From: Allacma fusca
Taxonomy: Eukaryota; Arthropoda; Collembola; Symphypleona; Sminthuridae
Assembly (NCBI GenBank): GCA_947179485.1
Contig: OX359245.1
Span: forward strand, 60,623,067-60,687,066
Length of the DNA stretch: 64,000 nucleotides
Direction: 5' to 3'
A program made the translations under genes and the position numbers. Below are positions 46,946-59,346 of this stretch, piece after piece. Positions within the stretch are counted from its first letter, which is position 1; each line of letters opens with the position of its first letter. Under the pieces are notes generated by a model. The model was not told where the DNA came from. It ran no database searches and was given only the letters and a program-made list of their open reading frames with translations.

Positions 46946-47999
46946 CAAAAGAGCTCAAAGTTATTTGGAAAAAGTTGTACCAAAATTTTGGAGAGAACTG
47001 CACAAAAAATTGTTAGGCACAAAAGAGCTCAAAGTTATTTGGAAAAATTTGTACCAATATTTTGGAGAGAACTGCACAAAACATTGTTAGGCACAAAAGA
47101 GCTCAAAGTTATTTGGAAAAATTTGTACCAATATTTTGGAGAGAACTGCACAAAAAATTGTTAGGCACAAAAGAGCTCAAAGTTATTTGGAAAAATTTGT
47201 ACCAATATTTTGGAGAGAACTGCACAAAAAATTGTTAGGCACAAAAGAGCTCAAAGTTATTTGGAAAAATTTGTACCAAAATTTTGGAGAGAACTGCACA
47301 AAAAATTGTTAGGCACAAAAGAGCTCAAAGTTATTTGGAAAAATTTGTACCAAAATTTTGGAGAGAACTGCACAAAAAATTGTTAGGCACAAAAGAGCTC
47401 AAAGATATTTGGAAAAAGTTGTACCAAAATTTTGGAGAGAACTGCACAAAAAATTGTTAGGCACAAAAGAGCTCAAAGTTATTTGGAAAAATTTGTACCA
47501 AAATTTTGGAGAGAACTGCACAAAAAATTGTTAGGCACAAAAGAGCTCAAAGTTATTTGGAAAAATTTGTACCAATATTTTGGAGAGAACTGCACAAAAA
47601 ATTGTTAGGCACAAAAGAGCTCAAAGTTATTTGGAAAAAGTTGTACCAAAATTTTGGAGAGAACTGCACAAAAAATTGTTAGGCACAAAAGAGCTCAAAG
47701 TTATTTGAAAAAATTTGTACCAATATTTTGGAGAGAACTGCACAAAACATTGTTAGGCACAAAAGAGCTCAAAGTTATTTGGAAAAATTTGTACCAATAT
47801 TTTGGAGAGAACTGCACAAAAAATTGTTAGGCACAAAAGAGCTCAAAGTTATTTGGAAAAATTTGTACCAATATTTTGGAGAGAACTGCACAAAAAATTG
47901 TTAGGCACAAAAGAGCTCAAAGTTATTTGGAAAAATTTGTACCAAAATTTTGGAGAGAACTGCACAAAAAATTGTTAGGCACAAAAGAGCTCAAAGTTA

Positions 48000-50900
48000 T
48001 TTGGAAAAATTTGTACCAAAATTTTGGAGAGAACTGCACAAAAAATTGTTAGGCACAAAAGAGCTCAAAGTTATTTGGAAAACGTTGTACCAAAATTTTG
48101 GAGAGAACTGCACAAAAAATTGTTAGGCACAAAAGAGCTCAAAGTTATTTGGAAAAATTTGTACCAAAATTTTGGAGAGAACTGCACAAAAAATTGTTAG
48201 GCACAAAAGAGCTCAAAGTTATTTGGAAAAAGTTGTACCAAAATTTTGGAGAGAACTGCACAAATAATTGTTAGGCACAAAAGAGCTCAAAGTTATTTGG
48301 AAACATTTGTACCAAAAATTTGGAGAGAACTGCACAAAAAATTGTTAGGCACAAAAGAGCTTAAAGTTATTTGGAAAAATTTGTACCAATATTTTGGAGA
48401 GAACTGCACAAAAAATTGTTAGGCACAAAAGAGCTCAAAGTTATTTGGAAAAATTTGTACCAATATTTTGGAGAGAACTGCACAAAAAATTGTTAGGCAC
48501 AAAAGAGCTCAAAGTTATTTGGAAAAATTTGTACCAATATTTTGGAGAGAACTGCACAAAAGATTGTTAGGCACAAAAGAGCTCAAAGTTATTTGGAAAC
48601 ATTTGTACCAAAATTTTGGAGAGAACTGCACAAAAAATTGTTAGGCACAAAAGAGCTCAAAGTTATTTGGAAAAAGTTGTACCAAAATTTTGGAGAGAAC
48701 TGCACAAATAATTGTTAGGCACAAAAGAGCTCAAAGTTATTTGGAAACATTTGTACCAAAAATTTGGAGAGAACTGCACAAAAAATTGTTAGGCACAAAA
48801 GAGCTTAAAGTTATTTGGAAAAATTTGTACCAATATTTTGGAGAGAACTGCACAAAAAATTGTTAGGCACAAAAGAGCTCAAAGTTATTTGGAAAAATTT
48901 GTACCAATATTTTGGAGAGAACTGCACAAAAAATTGTTAGGCACAAAAGAGCTCAAAGTTATTTGGAAAAATTTGTACCAAAATTTTGGAGAGAACTGCA
49001 CAAAAAATTGTTAGGCACAAAAGAGCTCAAAGTTATTTGGAAAACGTTGTACCAAAATTTTGGAGAGAACTGCACAAAAAATTGTTAGGCACAAAAGAGC
49101 TCAAAGTAATTTGGAAAAATTTGTACCAAAATTTTGGAGAGAACTGCACAAAAAATTGTTAGGCACAAAAGAGCTCAAAGTTATTTGGAAAAAGTTGTAC
49201 CAAAATTTTGGAGAGAACTGCACAAAAAATTGTTAGGCACAAAAGAGCTCAAAGTTATTTGGAAAAATTTGTACCAAAATTTTGGAGAGAACTGCACAAA
49301 AAATTGTTAGGCACAAAAGAGCTCAAAGTTATTTGGAAAACGTTGTACCAAAATTTTAGGGAGAACTGCACAAAAAATTGTTAGGCACAAAAGAGCTCAA
49401 AGTTATTTGGAAAAATTTGTACCAAAATTTTGGAGAGAACTGCACAAAAAATTGTTAGGCACAAAAGAGCTCAAAGTTATTTGGAAAAAGTTGTACCAAA
49501 ATTTTGGAGAGAACTGCACAAAAAATTGTTAGGCACAAAAGAGCTCAAAGTTATTTGGAAAAATTTGTACCAATATTTTGGAGAGAACTGCACAAAAAAT
49601 TGTTAGGCACAAAAGAGCTCAAAGTTATTTGGAAAAATTTGTACCAAAATTTTGGAGAGAACTGCACAAAAAATTGTTAGGCACAAAAGAGCTCAAAGAT
49701 ATTTGGAAAAAGTTGTACCAAAATTTTGGAGAGAACTGCACAAAAAATTGTTAGGCACAAAAGAGCTCAAAGTTATTTGGAAAAATTTGTACCAAAATTT
49801 TGGAGAGAACTGCACAAAAAATTGTTAGGCACAAAAGAGCTCAAAGTTATTTGGAAAAATTTGTACCAATATTTTGGAGAGAACTGCACAAAAAATTGTT
49901 AGGCACAAAAGAGCTCAAAGTTATTTGGAAAAAGTTGTACCAAAATTTTGGAGAGAACTGCACAAAAAATTGTTAGGCACAAAAGAGCTCAAAGTTATTT
50001 GAAAAAATTTGTACCAATATTTTGGAGAGAACTGCACAAAACATTGTTAGGCACAAAAGAGCTCAAAGTTATTTGGAAAAATTTGTACCAATATTTTGGA
50101 GAGAACTGCACAAAAAATTGTTAGGCACAAAAGAGCTCAAAGTTATTTGGAAAAATTTGTACCAATATTTTGGAGAGAACTGCACAAAAAATTGTTAGGC
50201 ACAAAAGAGCTCAAAGTTATTTGGAAAAATTTGTACCAAAATTTTGGAGAGAACTGCACAAAAAATTGTTAGGCACAAAAGAGCTCAAAGTTATTTGGAA
50301 AAATTTGTACCAAAATTTTGGAGAGAACTGCACAAAAAATTGTTAGGCACAAAAGAGCTCAAAGTTATTTGGAAAACGTTGTACCAAAATTTTGGAGAGA
50401 ACTGCACAAAAAATTGTTAGGCACAAAAGAGCTCAAAGTTATTTGGAAAAATTTGTACCAAAATTTTGGAGAGAACTGCACAAAAAATTGTTAGGCACAA
50501 AAGAGCTCAAAGTTATTTGGAAAAAGTTGTACCAAAATTTTGGAGAGAACTGCACAAATAATTGTTAGGCACAAAAGAGCTCAAAGTTATTTGGAAACAT
50601 TTGTACCAAAAATTTGGAGAGAACTGCACAAAAAATTGTTAGGCACAAAAGAGCTTAAAGTTATTTGGAAAAATTTGTACCAATATTTTGGAGAGAACTG
50701 CACAAAAAATTGTTAGGCACAAAAGAGCTCAAAGTTATTTGGAAAAATTTGTACCAATATTTTGGAGAGAACTGCACAAAAAATTGTTAGGCACAAAAGA
50801 GCTCAAAGTTATTTGGAAAAATTTGTACCAATATTTTGGAGAGAACTGCACAAAAGATTGTTAGGCACAAAAGAGCTCAAAGTTATTTGGAAACATTTGT

Positions 50901-53900
50901 ACCAAAATTTTGGAGAGAACTGCACAAAAAATTGTTAGGCACAAAAGAGCTCAAAGTTATTTGGAAAAAGTTGTACCAAAATTTTGGAGAGAACTGCACA
51001 AATAATTGTTAGGCACAAAAGAGCTCAAAGTTATTTGGAAACATTTGTACCAAAAATTTGGAGAGAACTGCACAAAAAATTGTTAGGCACAAAAGAGCTT
51101 AAAGTTATTTGGAAAAATTTGTACCAATATTTTGGAGAGAACTGCACAAAAAATTGTTAGGCACAAAAGAGCTCAAAGTTATTTGGAAAAATTTGTACCA
51201 ATATTTTGGAGAGAACTGCACAAAAAATTGTTAGGCACAAAAGAGCTCAAAGTTATTTGGAAAAATTTGTACCAATATTTTGGAGAGAACTGCACAAAAG
51301 ATTGTTAGGCACAAAAGAGCTCAAAGTTATTTGGAAACATTTGTACCAAAATTTTGGAGAGAACTGCACAAAAAATTGTTAGGCACAAAAGAGCTCAAAG
51401 TTATTTGGAAAAAGTTGTACCAAAATTTTGGAGAGAACTGCACAAAAAATTGTTAGGCACAAAAGAGCTCAAAGTTATTTGGAAAAATTTGTACCAAAAT
51501 TTTGGAGAGAACTGCACAAAAAATTGTTAGGCACAAAAGAGCTCAAAGTTATTTGGAAAACGTTGTACCAAAATTTTGGAGAGAACTGCACAAAAAATTG
51601 TTAGGCACAAAAGAGCTCAAAGTAATTTGGAAAAATTTGTACCAAAATTTTGGAGAGAACTGCACAAAAAATTGTTAGGCACAAAAGAGCTCAAAGTTAT
51701 TTGGAAAAAGTTGTACCAAAATTTTGGAGAGAACTGCACAAAAAATTGTTAGGCACAAAAGAGCTCAAAGTTATTTGGAAAAAGTTGTACCAAAATTTTG
51801 GAGAGAACTGCACAAATAATTGTTAGGCACAAAAGAGCTCAAAGTTATTTGGAAACATTTGTACCAAAAATTTGGAGAGAACTGCACAAAAAATTGTTAG
51901 GCACAAAAGAGCTTAAAGTTATTTGGAAAAATTTGTACCAATATTTTGGAGAGAACTGCACAAAAAATTGTTAGGCACAAAAGAGCTCAAAGTTATTTGG
52001 AAAAATTTGTACCAATATTTTGGAGAGAACTGCACAAAAAATTGTTAGGCACAAAAGAGCTCAAAGTTATTTGGAAAAATTTGTACCAATATTTTGGAGA
52101 GAACTGCACAAAAGATTGTTAGGCACAAAAGAGCTCAAAGTTATTTGGAAACATTTGTACCAAAATTTTGGAGAGAACTGCACAAAAAATTGTTAGGCAC
52201 AAAAGAGCTCAAAGTTATTTGGAAAAAGTTGTACCAAAATTTTGGAGAGAACTGCACAAATAATTGTTAGGCACAAAAGAGCTCAAAGTTATTTGGAAAC
52301 ATTTGTACCAAAAATTTGGAGAGAACTGCACAAAAAATTGTTAGGCACAAAAGAGCTTAAAGTTATTTGGAAAAATTTGTACCAATATTTTGGAGAGAAC
52401 TGCACAAAAAATTGTTAGGCACAAAAGAGCTCAAAGTTATTTGGAAAAATTTGTACCAATATTTTGGAGAGAACTGCACAAAAAATTGTTAGGCACAAAA
52501 GAGCTCAAAGTTATTTGGAAAAATTTGTACCAATATTTTGGAGAGAACTGCACAAAAGATTGTTAGGCACAAAAGAGCTCAAAGTTATTTGGAAACATTT
52601 GTACCAAAATTTTGGAGAGAACTGCACAAAAAATTGTTAGGCACAAAAGAGCTCAAAGTTATTTGGAAAAAGTTGTACCAAAATTTTGGAGAGAACTGCA
52701 CAAAAAATTGTTAGGCACAAAAGAGCTCAAAGTTATTTGGAAAAATTTGTACCAAAATTTTGGAGAGAACTGCACAAAAAATTGTTAGGCACAAAAGAGC
52801 TCAAAGTTATTTGGAAAACGTTGTACCAAAATTTTGGAGAGAACTGCACAAAAAATTGTTAGGCACAAAAGAGCTCAAAGTAATTTGGAAAAATTTGTAC
52901 CAAAATTTTGGAGAGAACTGCACAAAAAATTGTTAGGCACAAAAGAGCTCAAAGTTATTTGGAAAAAGTTGTACCAAAATTTTGGAGAGAACTGCACAAA
53001 AAATTGTTAGGCACAAAAGAGCTCAAAGTTATTTGGAAAAATTTGTACCAAAATTTTGGAGAGAACTGCACAAAAAATTGTTAGGCACAAAAGAGCTCAA
53101 AGTTATTTGGAAAACGTTGTACCAAAATTTTAGGGAGAACTGCACAAAAAATTGTTAGGCACAAAAGAGCTCAAAGTTATTTGGAAAAATTTGTACCAAA
53201 ATTTTGGAGAGAACTGCACAAAAAATTGTTAGGCACAAAAGAGCTCAAAGTTATTTGGAAAAAGTTGTACCAAAATTTTGGAGAGAACTGCACAAAAAAT
53301 TGTTAGGCACAAAAGAGCTCAAAGTTATTTGGAAAAATTTGTACCAAAATTTTGGAGAGAACTGCACAAAAAATTGTTAGGCACAAAAGAGCTCAAAGTT
53401 ATTTGGAAAACGTTGTACCAAAATTTTGGAGAGAACTGCACAAAAAATTGTTAGGCACAAAAGAGCTCAAAGTTATTTGGAAAAATTTGTACCAAAATTT
53501 TGGAGAGAACTGCACAAAAAATTGTTAGGCACAAAAGAGCTCAAAGTTATTTGGAAAAAGTTGTACCAAAATTTTGGAGAGAACTGCACAAAAAATTGTT
53601 AGGCACAAAAGAGCTCAAAGTTATTTGGAAACATTTGTACCAAAAATTTGGAGAGAACTGCACAAAAAATTGTTAGGCACAAAAGAGCTTAAAGTTATTT
53701 GGAAAAATTTGTACCAATATTTTGGAGAGAACTGCACAAAAAATTGTTAGGCACAAAAGAGCTCAAAGTTATTTGGAAAAATTTGTACCAATATTTTGGA
53801 GAGAACTGCACAAAAAATTGTTAGGCACAAAAGAGCTCAAAGTTATTTGGAAAAATTTGTACCAATATTTTGGAGAGAACTGCACAAAAGATTGTTAGGC

Positions 53901-56900
53901 ACAAAAGAGCTCAAAGTTATTTGGAAACATTTGTACCAAAATTTTGGAGAGAACTGCACAAAAAATTGTTAGGCACAAAAGAGCTCAAAGTTATTTGGAA
54001 AAAGTTGTACCAAAATTTTGGAGAGAACTGCACAAAAAATTGTTAGGCACAAAAGAGCTCAAAGTTATTTGGAAAAATTTGTACCAAAATTTTGGAGAGA
54101 ACTGCACAAAAAATTGTTAGGCACAAAAGAGCTCAAAGTTATTTGGAAAACGTTGTACCAAAATTTTGGAGAGAACTGCACAAAAAATTGTTAGGCACAA
54201 AAGAGCTCAAAGTTATTTGGAAAAAGTTGTACCAAAATTTTGGAGAGAACTGCACAAAAAATTGTTAGGCACAAAAGAGCTCAAAGTTATTTGGAAACAT
54301 TTGTACCAAAAATTTGGAGAGAACTGCACAAAAAATTGTTAGGCACAAAAGAGCTTAAAGTTATTTGGAAAAATTTGTACCAATATTTTGGAGAGAACTG
54401 CACAAAAAATTGTTAGGCACAAAAGAGCTCAAAGTTATTTGGAAAAATTTGTACCAATATTTTGGAGAGAACTGCACAAAACATTGTTAGGCACAAAAGA
54501 GCTCAAAGTTATTTGGAAAAATTTGTACCAATATTTTGGAGAGAACTGCACAAAAAATTGTTAGGCACAAAAGAGCTCAAAGTTATTTGGAAAAATTTGT
54601 ACCAATATTTTGGAGAGAACTGCACAAAAGATTGTTAGGCACAAAAGAGCTCAAAGTTATTTGGAAACATTTGTACCAAAATTTTGGAGAGAACTGCACA
54701 AAAAATTGTTAGGCACAAAAGAGCTCAAAGTTATTTGGAAAAAGTTGTACCAAAATTTTGGAGAGAACTGCACAAAAAATTGTTAGGCACAAAAGAGCTC
54801 AAAGTTATTTGGAAAAATTTGTACCAAAATTTTGGAGAGAACTGCACAAAAAATTGTTAGGCACAAAAGAGCTCAAAGTTATTTGGAAAACGTTGTACCA
54901 AAATTTTGGAGAGAACTGCACAAAAAATTGTTAGGCACAAAAGAGCTCAAAGTTATTTGGAAAAAGTTGTACGAAAATTTTGGAGAGAACTGCACAAAAA
55001 ATTGTTAGGCACAAAAGAGCTCAAAGTTATTTGGAAACATTTGTACCAAAAATTTGGAGAGAACTGCACAAAAAATTGTTAGGCACAAAAGAGCTTAAAG
55101 TTATTTGGAAAAATTTGTACCAATATTTTGGAGAGAACTGCACAAAAAATTGTTAGGCACAAAAGAGCTCAAAGTTATTTGGAAAAATTTGTACCAATAT
55201 TTTGGAGAGAACTGCACAAAACATTGTTAGGCACAAAAGAGCTCAAAGTTATTTGGAAAAAGTTGTACCAAAATTTTGGAGAGAACTGCACAAAAAATTG
55301 TTAGGCACAAAAGAGCTTAAAGTTATTTGGAAAAATTTGTACCAATATTTTGGAGAGAACTGCACAAAAAATTGTTAGGCACAAAAGAGCTCAAAGTTAT
55401 TTGGAAAAATTTGTACCAATATTTTGGAGAGAACTGCACAAAAAATTGTTAGGCACAAAAGAGCTCAAAGTTATTTGGAAAAATTTGTACCAATATTTTG
55501 GAGAGAACTGCACAAAAGATTGTTAGGCACAAAAGAGCTCAAAGTTATTTGGAAACATTTGTACCAAAATTTTGGAGAGAACTGCACAAAAAATTGTTAG
55601 GCACAAAAGAGCTCAAAGTTATTTGGAAAAAGTTGTACCAAAATTTTGGAGAGAACTGCACAAAAAATTGTTAGGCACAAAAGAGCTCAAAGTTATTTGG
55701 AAAAATTTGTACCAAAATTTTGGAGAGAACTGCACAAAAAATTGTTAGGCACAAAAGAGCTCAAAGTTATTTGGAAAACGTTGTACCAAAATTTTGGAGA
55801 GAACTGCACAAAAAATTGTTAGGCACAAAAGAGCTCAAAGTTATTTGGAAAAAGTTGTACCAAAATTTTGGAGAGAACTGCACAAAAAATTGTTAGGCAC
55901 AAAAGAGCTCAAAGTTATTTGGAAACATTTGTACCAAAAATTTGGAGAGAACTGCACAAAAAATTGTTAGGCACAAAAGAGCTTAAAGTTATTTGGAAAA
56001 ATTTGTACCAATATTTTGGAGAGAACTGCACAAAAAATTGTTAGGCACAAAAGAGCTCAAAGTTATTTGGAAAAATTTGTACCAATATTTTGGAGAGAAC
56101 TGCACAAAACATTGTTAGGCACAAAAGAGCTCAAAGTTATTTGGAAAAAGTTGTACCAAAATTTTGGAGAGAACTGCACAAAAAATTGTTAGGCACAAAA
56201 GAGCTCAGAGTTATTTGGAAACATTTGTACCAAAAATTTGGAGAGAACTGCACAAAACATTGTTAGGCACAAAAGAGCTCAAAGTTATTTGGAAAAATTT
56301 GTACCAATATTTTGGAGAGAACTGCACAAAAAATTGTTAGGCACAAAAGAGCTCAAAGTTATTTGGAAAAATTTGTACCAAAATTTTGGAGAGAACTGCA
56401 CAAAAAATTGTTAGGCACAAAAGAGCTCAAAGTTATTTGGAAAAATTTGTACCAATATTTTGGAGAGAACTGCACAAAACATTGTTAGGCACAAAATAGC
56501 TCAAAGTTATTTGGAAAAAGTTGTACCAAAATTTTGGAGAGAACTGCACAAAAAATTGTTAGGCACAAAAGAGCTTAAAGTTATTTGGAAAAATTTGTAC
56601 CAATATTTTGGAGAGAACTGCACAAAAAATTGTTAGGCACAAAAGAGCTCAAAGTTATTTGGAAAAATTTGTACCAATATTTTGGAGAGAACTGCACAAA
56701 AAATTGTTAGGCACAAAAGAGCTCAAAGTTATTTGGAAAAATTTGTACCAATATTTTGGAGAGAACTGCACAAAAGATTGTTAGGCACAAAAGAGCTCAA
56801 AGTTATTTGGAAACATTTGTACCAAAATTTTGGAGAGAACTGCACAAAAAATTGTTAGGCACAAAAGAGCTCAAAGTTATTTGGAAAAAGTTGTACCAAA

Positions 56901-58950
56901 ATTTTGGAGAGAACTGCACAAAAAATTGTTAGGCACAAAAGAGCTCAAAGTTATTTGGAAACATTTGTACCAAAATTTTGGAGAGAACTGCACAAAAAAT
57001 TGTTAGGCACAAAAGAGCTCAAAGTTATTTGGAAAAAGTTGTACCAAAATTTTGGAGAGAACTGCACAAAAAATTGTTAGGCACAAAAGAGCTCAAAGTT
57101 ATTTGGAAAAATTTGTACCAAAATTTTGGAGAGAACTGCACAAAAAATTGTTAGGCACAAAAGAGCTCAAAGTTATTTGGAAAACGTTGTACCAAAATTT
57201 TGGAGAGAACTGCACAAAAAATTGTTAGGCACAAAAGAGCTCAAAGTTATTTGGAAAAAGTTGTACCAAAATTTTGGAGAGAACTGCACAAAAAATTGTT
57301 AGGCACAAAAGAGCTCAAAGTTATTTGGAAACATTTGTACCAAAAATTTGGAGAGAACTGCACAAAAAATTGTTAGGCACAAAAGAGCTTAAAGTTATTT
57401 GGAAAAATTTGTACCAATATTTTGGAGAGAACTGCACAAAAAATTGTTAGGCACAAAAGAGCTCAAAGTTATTTGGAAAAATTTGTACCAATATTTTGGA
57501 GAGAACTGCACAAAACATTGTTAGGCACAAAAGAGCTCAAAGTTATTTGGAAAAAGTTGTACCAAAATTTTGGAGAGAACTGCACAAAAAATTGTTAGGC
57601 ACAAAAGAGCTCAGAGTTATTTGGAAACATTTGTACCAAAAATTTGGAGAGAACTGCACAAAACATTGTTAGGCACAAAAGAGCTCAAAGTTATTTGGAA
57701 AAATTTGTACCAATATTTTGGAGAGAACTGCACAAAAAATTGTTAGGCACAAAAGAGCTCAAAGTTATTTGGAAAAATTTGTACCAAAATTTTGGAGAGA
57801 ACTGCACAAAAAATTGTTAGGCACAAAAGAGCTCAAAGTTATTTGGAAAAATTTGTACCAATATTTTGGAGAGAACTGCACAAAACATTGTTAGGCACAA
57901 AATAGCTCAAAGTTATTTGGAAAAAGTTGTACCAAAATTTTGGAGAGAACTGCACAAAAAATTGTTAGGCACAAAAGAGCTTAAAGTTATTTGGAAAAAT
58001 TTGTACCAATATTTTGGAGAGAACTGCACAAAAAATTGTTAGGCACAAAAGAGCTCAAAGTTATTTGGAAAAATTTGTACCAATATTTTGGAGAGAACTG
58101 CACAAAAAATTGTTAGGCACAAAAGAGCTCAAAGTTATTTGGAAAAATTTGTACCAATATTTTGGAGAGAACTGCACAAAAGATTGTTAGGCACAAAAGA
58201 GCTCAAAGTTATTTGGAAACATTTGTACCAAAATTTTGGAGAGAACTGCACAAAAAATTGTTAGGCACAAAAGAGCTCAAAGTTATTTGGAAAAAGTTGT
58301 ACCAAAATTTTGGAGAGAACTGCACAAAAAATTGTTAGGCACAAAAGAGCTCAAAGTTATTTGGAAAAATTTGTACCAAAATTTTGGAGAGAACTGCACA
58401 AAAAATTGTTAGGCACAAAAGAGCTCAAAGTTATTTGGAAAACGTTGTACCAAAATTTTGGAGAGAACTGCACAAAAAATTGTTAGGCACAAAAGAGCTC
58501 AAAGTTATTTGGAAAAAGTTGTACCAAAATTTTGGAGAGAACTGCACAAAAAATTGTTAGGCACAAAAGAGCTCAAAGTTATTTGGAAACATTTGTACCA
58601 AAAATTTGGAGAGAACTGCACAAAAAATTGTTAGGCACAAAAGAGCTTAAAGTTATTTGGAAAAATTTGTACCAATATTTTGGAGAGAACTGCACAAAAA
58701 ATTGTTAGGCACAAAAGAGCTCAAAGTTATTTGGAAAAATTTGTACCAATATTTTGGAGAGAACTGCACAAAACATTGTTAGGCACAAAAGAGCTCAAAG
58801 TTATTTGGAAAAATTTGTACCAATATTTTGGAGAGAACTGCACAAAAGATTGTTAGGCACAAAAGAGCTCAAAGTTATTTGGAAACATTTGTACCAAAAA
58901 TTTGGAGAGAACTGCACAAAACATTGTTAGGCACAAAAGAGCTCAAAGTT
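48000..58950. repeat. Higher-order repeats of 6, 17, 19 and 34 units in the 5' LTR-proximal array
   Basis: AAATAATTG units pair 444 bp apart (about 48262/48706, 50556/51000, 51814/52258). AGTAATTTGG units lie at 49105, 51621 and 52879 (2,516 and 1,258 bp). CTCAGAGTT and AAAATAGCTC variants near 56205 and 56491 recur 1,406 bp later. CCAAAAATTTGG units at 57340 and 58598 are 1,258 bp apart. All offsets are exact multiples of 74. This half looks more homogenised than the gag-proximal half. Confidence 0.82.
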
Positions 58951-59239
58951 ATTTGGAAAAATTTGTACCAATATTTTGGAGAGAACTGCACAAAAAATTG
59001 TTAGGCACAAAAGAGCTCAAAGTTATTTGGAAAAATTTGTACCAAAATTTTGGAGAGAACTGCACAAAAAATTGTTAGGCACAAAAGAGCTCAAAGTTAT
59101 TTGGAAAAATTTGTACCAAAATTTTGGAGAGAACTGCACAAAAAATTGTTAGGCACAAAATAGCTCAAAGTTATTTGGAAAAATTTGTACCAAAATTTTG
59201 GAGAGAACTGCACAAAAAATTGTAAAAATTTGGTACCAA

Positions 59240-59330
59240 CTGTATTCACAATCCGCAAATGAGAGCTATAATACAGAGCGAACAAATTTGCAGGAAAAAA
59301 TGCCCACAAAACAAAGACACACTGGGTCCA
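59240..59330 (-). other. Short unique leader between primer site and satellite
   Basis: About 90 bp of non-repetitive sequence links the last satellite fragment to the primer-binding site. It has no coding potential. The stretch next to the primer site (GGGTCCAATTC) resembles a tRNA T-arm and may extend primer pairing. Confidence 0.6.
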
Positions 59331-59346
59331 ATTCGTCGGGAAGCCA
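59331..59346 (-). promoter_or_regulatory. Primer-binding site, probably for tRNA-Asp
   Basis: Directly after the CTTAACA end of the 5' LTR the sense strand reads TGGCTTCCCGACGAAT. TGG pairs with a tRNA CCA tail. The complement CGTCGGGAAGCCA differs by one base from the usual animal tRNA-Asp 3' end (CGTCGGGGAGCCA). Position and TGG start are firm. The isoacceptor call comes from remembered tRNA-Asp sequence and is tentative. Confidence 0.72.

Larger units (their letters stand above)
22897..59239. repeat. 74-bp satellite array, about 490 head-to-tail copies
   Basis: The monomer starts TTAGGCACAAAAGAGCTCAA and ends AACTGCACAAAAAATTG. Its period is 74 bp, with a few 1-bp indels (for example near 28065, 35690, 36130, 37815, 39000 and 42367). 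Every unit is in the same orientation. Most carry GAGCTC and the palindrome CCAAAATTTTGG, with recurring variants at fixed positions: CCAATATTTTGG, GAAAAAGTT, GAAACATTT, GAAAACGTT, GAGCTT, GTAAGG and AAAACATTG. The edges fade. The first unit (22897-22930) lacks GAGCT, and the last (59223-59239) is a unit fragment fused to the element leader. Nothing else interrupts 36 kb. It lies between primer site and gag of element A. Confidence 0.97.

Noticed and set aside
22896..59239. Dozens of open frames of 60-132 codons in the satellite, reading as repeats of RHKRAQSYLEK and KELKVIWKNLYQ on plus, and SPKFWYKFFQITL on minus.
   Set aside because: The unit is 74 bp, not a multiple of three, so any frame cycles through three phases. 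Frames exist only where GTTAGG has become GTAAGG or a 1-bp indel skips a stop. They follow repeat variants, not selection.
22897..59239. CRISPR-like array.
   Set aside because: There are no unique spacers. The 74-bp unit repeats head-to-tail without intervening sequence, the context is a eukaryotic retrotransposon, and no cas gene is present.
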